A DNA stretch of 13,366 nt from Lachnospiraceae bacterium (GTDB lineage: Bacteria; Bacillota; Clostridia; Lachnospirales; Lachnospiraceae): assembly GCA_900764225.1 (NCBI GenBank), contig CAAFNG010000207.1, positions 1 through 13,366 of the forward strand, read 5' to 3'. This document shows, piece by piece, positions 12,373 through 13,366 of this stretch. Numbering within the stretch: position 1 is the stretch's first letter; every line of letters starts with the position of its first letter. The translations under genes and the position numbers were made by a program. The notes beneath the pieces were generated by a model. That model saw nothing but the letters and a program-made list of their open reading frames with translations, did no database searches and was not told where the DNA came from.

Positions 12373-12732
12373 TTACGCTTCCTTCTTTTCTGTTTTCTTG
12401 GTTCTTGTTCTCTTTACCGCCGGCTTCTCTTGTGTCGCATTCTCTGTCTTCGGCTTTCTTACTCTTGGCTTTTTAACCGGTTCTTCTACGGCTTTCTCTA
12501 CCGCTTTCTCTGCTGGCTTTTCTGCTTCAGCTGCCTGCTCTGGCAAACGCTCCTGCAATTTGTAACGCTTTCTGATGGATGCAATCATCAGTTCAACTTC
12601 CGCATTTACCAGTTCCTTTTCTTCATCCGTCAGGCCTGCAACCAGGTCTTCTGACTCCTGCCAGTATCCTGCGTTATCCAGGAAACGATCAATTACCTTC
12701 TTTGCTCTGTCGTGTTTAACATCCCATTTCAT
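12373..12732 (-). CDS. Protein with a histone-H1-like Lys/Ala/Pro tail
   Basis: This 119-residue protein starts at ATG in an ATGA junction, 9 bases after AGGAGG. The first 65 residues are a folded helical part with DRAKKVIDRFLDNAGYW and LTDEEKELVNAEVELMIASI. From about residue 66 on it is low complexity: repeats of EKAVEKAVEE, then PVKKPRVRKPKTE and VKRTRTKKTEKKEA. Such tails bind DNA or RNA non-specifically, as in H1-like bacterial proteins. I infer nucleic-acid binding from the tail; the head is not recognised. Confidence 0.75.
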   Translation of the reverse strand: MKWDVKHDRAKKVIDRFLDNAGYWQESEDLVAGLTDEEKELVNAEVELMIASIRKRYKLQERLPEQAAEAEKPAEKAVEKAVEEPVKKPRVRKPKTENATQEKPAVKRTRTKKTEKKEA

Positions 12733-12926
12733 CCTGCAATTCCTCCTACTTCTTCAAATTCAAAAACGCCGATGCTCTTGATAAATTTCTTCGATGTCTT
12801 CATCCCTCTTCCTACCTGCTGACCGCTGATATACTGCCGGAGATAATAGCCACCAACCAGTTTTACAACTTCCCATACCTTCTTTTCATTCCATCGATCC
12901 CTGTAGTAAGTTCTTCGCACTGCCAA
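12729..12926 (-). CDS. Small basic hypothetical protein, TTG start
   Basis: This 65-residue protein starts with TTG at 12926, preceded 9 bases earlier by AGGAGG; the GTG two codons later is too far from the site. It is basic and aromatic at the N-terminus (RRTYYRDRWNEKKVWEVVKL), then GGYYLRQYISGQQVGRGM and a C-terminal KKFIKSIGVFEFEEV. The family is not recognised. It is coupled by ATGA to the Lys-tail gene. Confidence 0.6.
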   Translation of the reverse strand: MAVRRTYYRDRWNEKKVWEVVKLVGGYYLRQYISGQQVGRGMKTSKKFIKSIGVFEFEEVGGIAG

Positions 12927-12947
12927 TGTTTATGTCCTCCTACTTGC

Positions 12948-13145
12948 CTATCTCAATGTGGCTTCCAAAAGATTATCAACTACTCTGATATCCACAACCT
13001 CTCTGTCCATCAGTTCATCCATCTCTTCGCTTTCTAAGAAGTATTCCGGAAAATGTTCTGTGCGGAAGCTCGTTCCGTACAGTTTTACAACCACTCTGAT
13101 TTTTGTATCTTGCGTAGATGCTATTACAATGTCATTTAACTTCAT
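12948..13145 (-). CDS. Small hypothetical protein
   Basis: This 65-residue protein starts at ATG with AGGAAGG a few bases upstream. It has alternating strands at the start (NDIVIASTQDTKIRVVVKLY), an acidic middle, EYFLESEEMDELMDREVVDI, and a final strand VVDNLLEATLR. This reads like a small beta-rich phage protein with a Glu-rich helix. Not recognised. Confidence 0.65.
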   Translation of the reverse strand: MKLNDIVIASTQDTKIRVVVKLYGTSFRTEHFPEYFLESEEMDELMDREVVDIRVVDNLLEATLR

Positions 13146-13163
13146 TTTTCCTTCCTCGCTCTC

Positions 13164-13325
13164 TCACAGCCACTCTTCAAATCTTTCCGGGTCAATAGCT
13201 TCCATCCTGTCGAATACCAAGTCGATCATCGGATGACCACTTGGAAGCTGATTGAATAATTTCACGCAACCATCAAAATCCAATTTCTCGATCATATCTT
13301 TTGCTTTCTTCATCAGTGCTTCCAT
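13164..13325 (-). CDS. Very small hypothetical protein
   Basis: This 53-residue frame starts at ATG 13325, 7 bases after GGAGG. It is helical: MEALMKKAKDMIEKLDFDGC, then VKLFNQLPSGHPMIDLVFDR and an EAIDPERFEEWL end. The strong ribosome binding site, the 18-base gap to the next gene and the acidic/aromatic composition match its neighbours, so I accept it as real. Function unknown. Confidence 0.75.
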   Translation of the reverse strand: MEALMKKAKDMIEKLDFDGCVKLFNQLPSGHPMIDLVFDRMEAIDPERFEEWL

Positions 13326-13366
13326 CTTTTTTCCTCCATCTCATCTACTGCCAGACCGATCACTGC
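13313..13366 (-). CDS. C-terminal end of a further minus-strand gene
   Basis: Only one minus-strand frame stays open at the right edge. It encodes AVIGLAVDEMEEKRWKH and stops with TGA at 13315-13313, overlapping the start of the small gene by 13 bases. The overlap style matches the rest of the cluster, but 17 residues are too few to identify the gene. Confidence 0.4.
   Translation of the reverse strand, partial: AVIGLAVDEMEEKRWKH

Noticed and set aside
209..13366. A template repeat of the candidate DGR inside the window
   Set aside because: I looked for near copies of the GC-rich block (for example its GCTGGCGTGTTC and ATCGGTTTCCGC parts) on both strands and found none; no reverse transcriptase motif was seen either.

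Overview
The window looks like the edge of a mobile element in a low-to-moderate GC Firmicute of the class Clostridia, most likely a gut Lachnospiraceae. I infer this from strong AGGAGG ribosome binding sites, codon use, and small protein families I associate with Lachnospiraceae phages and conjugative elements (DUF4313, DUF6809-like, Rha-like). No database search was possible.

Layout. Bases 1-162 are the 3' end of a plus-strand chromosomal gene, the O-acetylhomoserine sulfhydrylase type enzyme MetY. A perfect 15-bp stem terminator follows at 173-208. Just past it, on the minus strand, is a short open frame that may be the stump of a convergent chromosomal gene, so the element junction probably lies near 280-340. 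From 367 to the right edge every credible gene is on the minus strand, pointing toward metY. There are more than 30 genes, mostly 50-200 codons, joined by ATGA, GTGA, TGATG or TAATG overlaps or gaps of a few bases.

Region by region, in minus-strand transcription order from the right: 13366-10330 holds small unrecognised proteins and one zinc-ribbon protein. 10328-8698 holds a conserved phage-type protein, an HNH endonuclease, a 17-residue hydrophobic peptide and two more zinc-ribbon proteins. 8708-8110 ends with an XRE repressor-like protein. 8096-8068 is an excellent sigma-A promoter whose 17-bp spacer contains a repeat, CGCAAGTGCGAG, also found at 7703-7716 and 8125-8136, so it is probably an operator. 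8021-5433 holds a run of small proteins and a coiled-coil protein. 5436-2179 is the most interesting part: a Rha-like/DUF6809-like protein, then a formylglycine-generating-enzyme/C-type-lectin-fold protein, then a ParB-family protein. 2182-367 holds an MmcB-like nuclease-fold protein and small genes, including a helix-hairpin-helix protein, a membrane protein and a helix-turn-helix-like protein.

Main discovery. The protein at 3589-4749 looks like the target protein of a diversity-generating retroelement (DGR). Its last 40 or so codons form a GC-rich block dominated by codons ending in C (AGC GAC, AAC, AGC, AAC TAC, TAC GCC GAC GGC TGC), as expected from an AAC-rich template repeat mutated at adenines. 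A GC-rich 7-bp-stem, 4-base-loop hairpin sits just past the stop codon, as in known DGR targets. The template repeat and reverse transcriptase are not in this window, so they must lie elsewhere or the target is an orphan.
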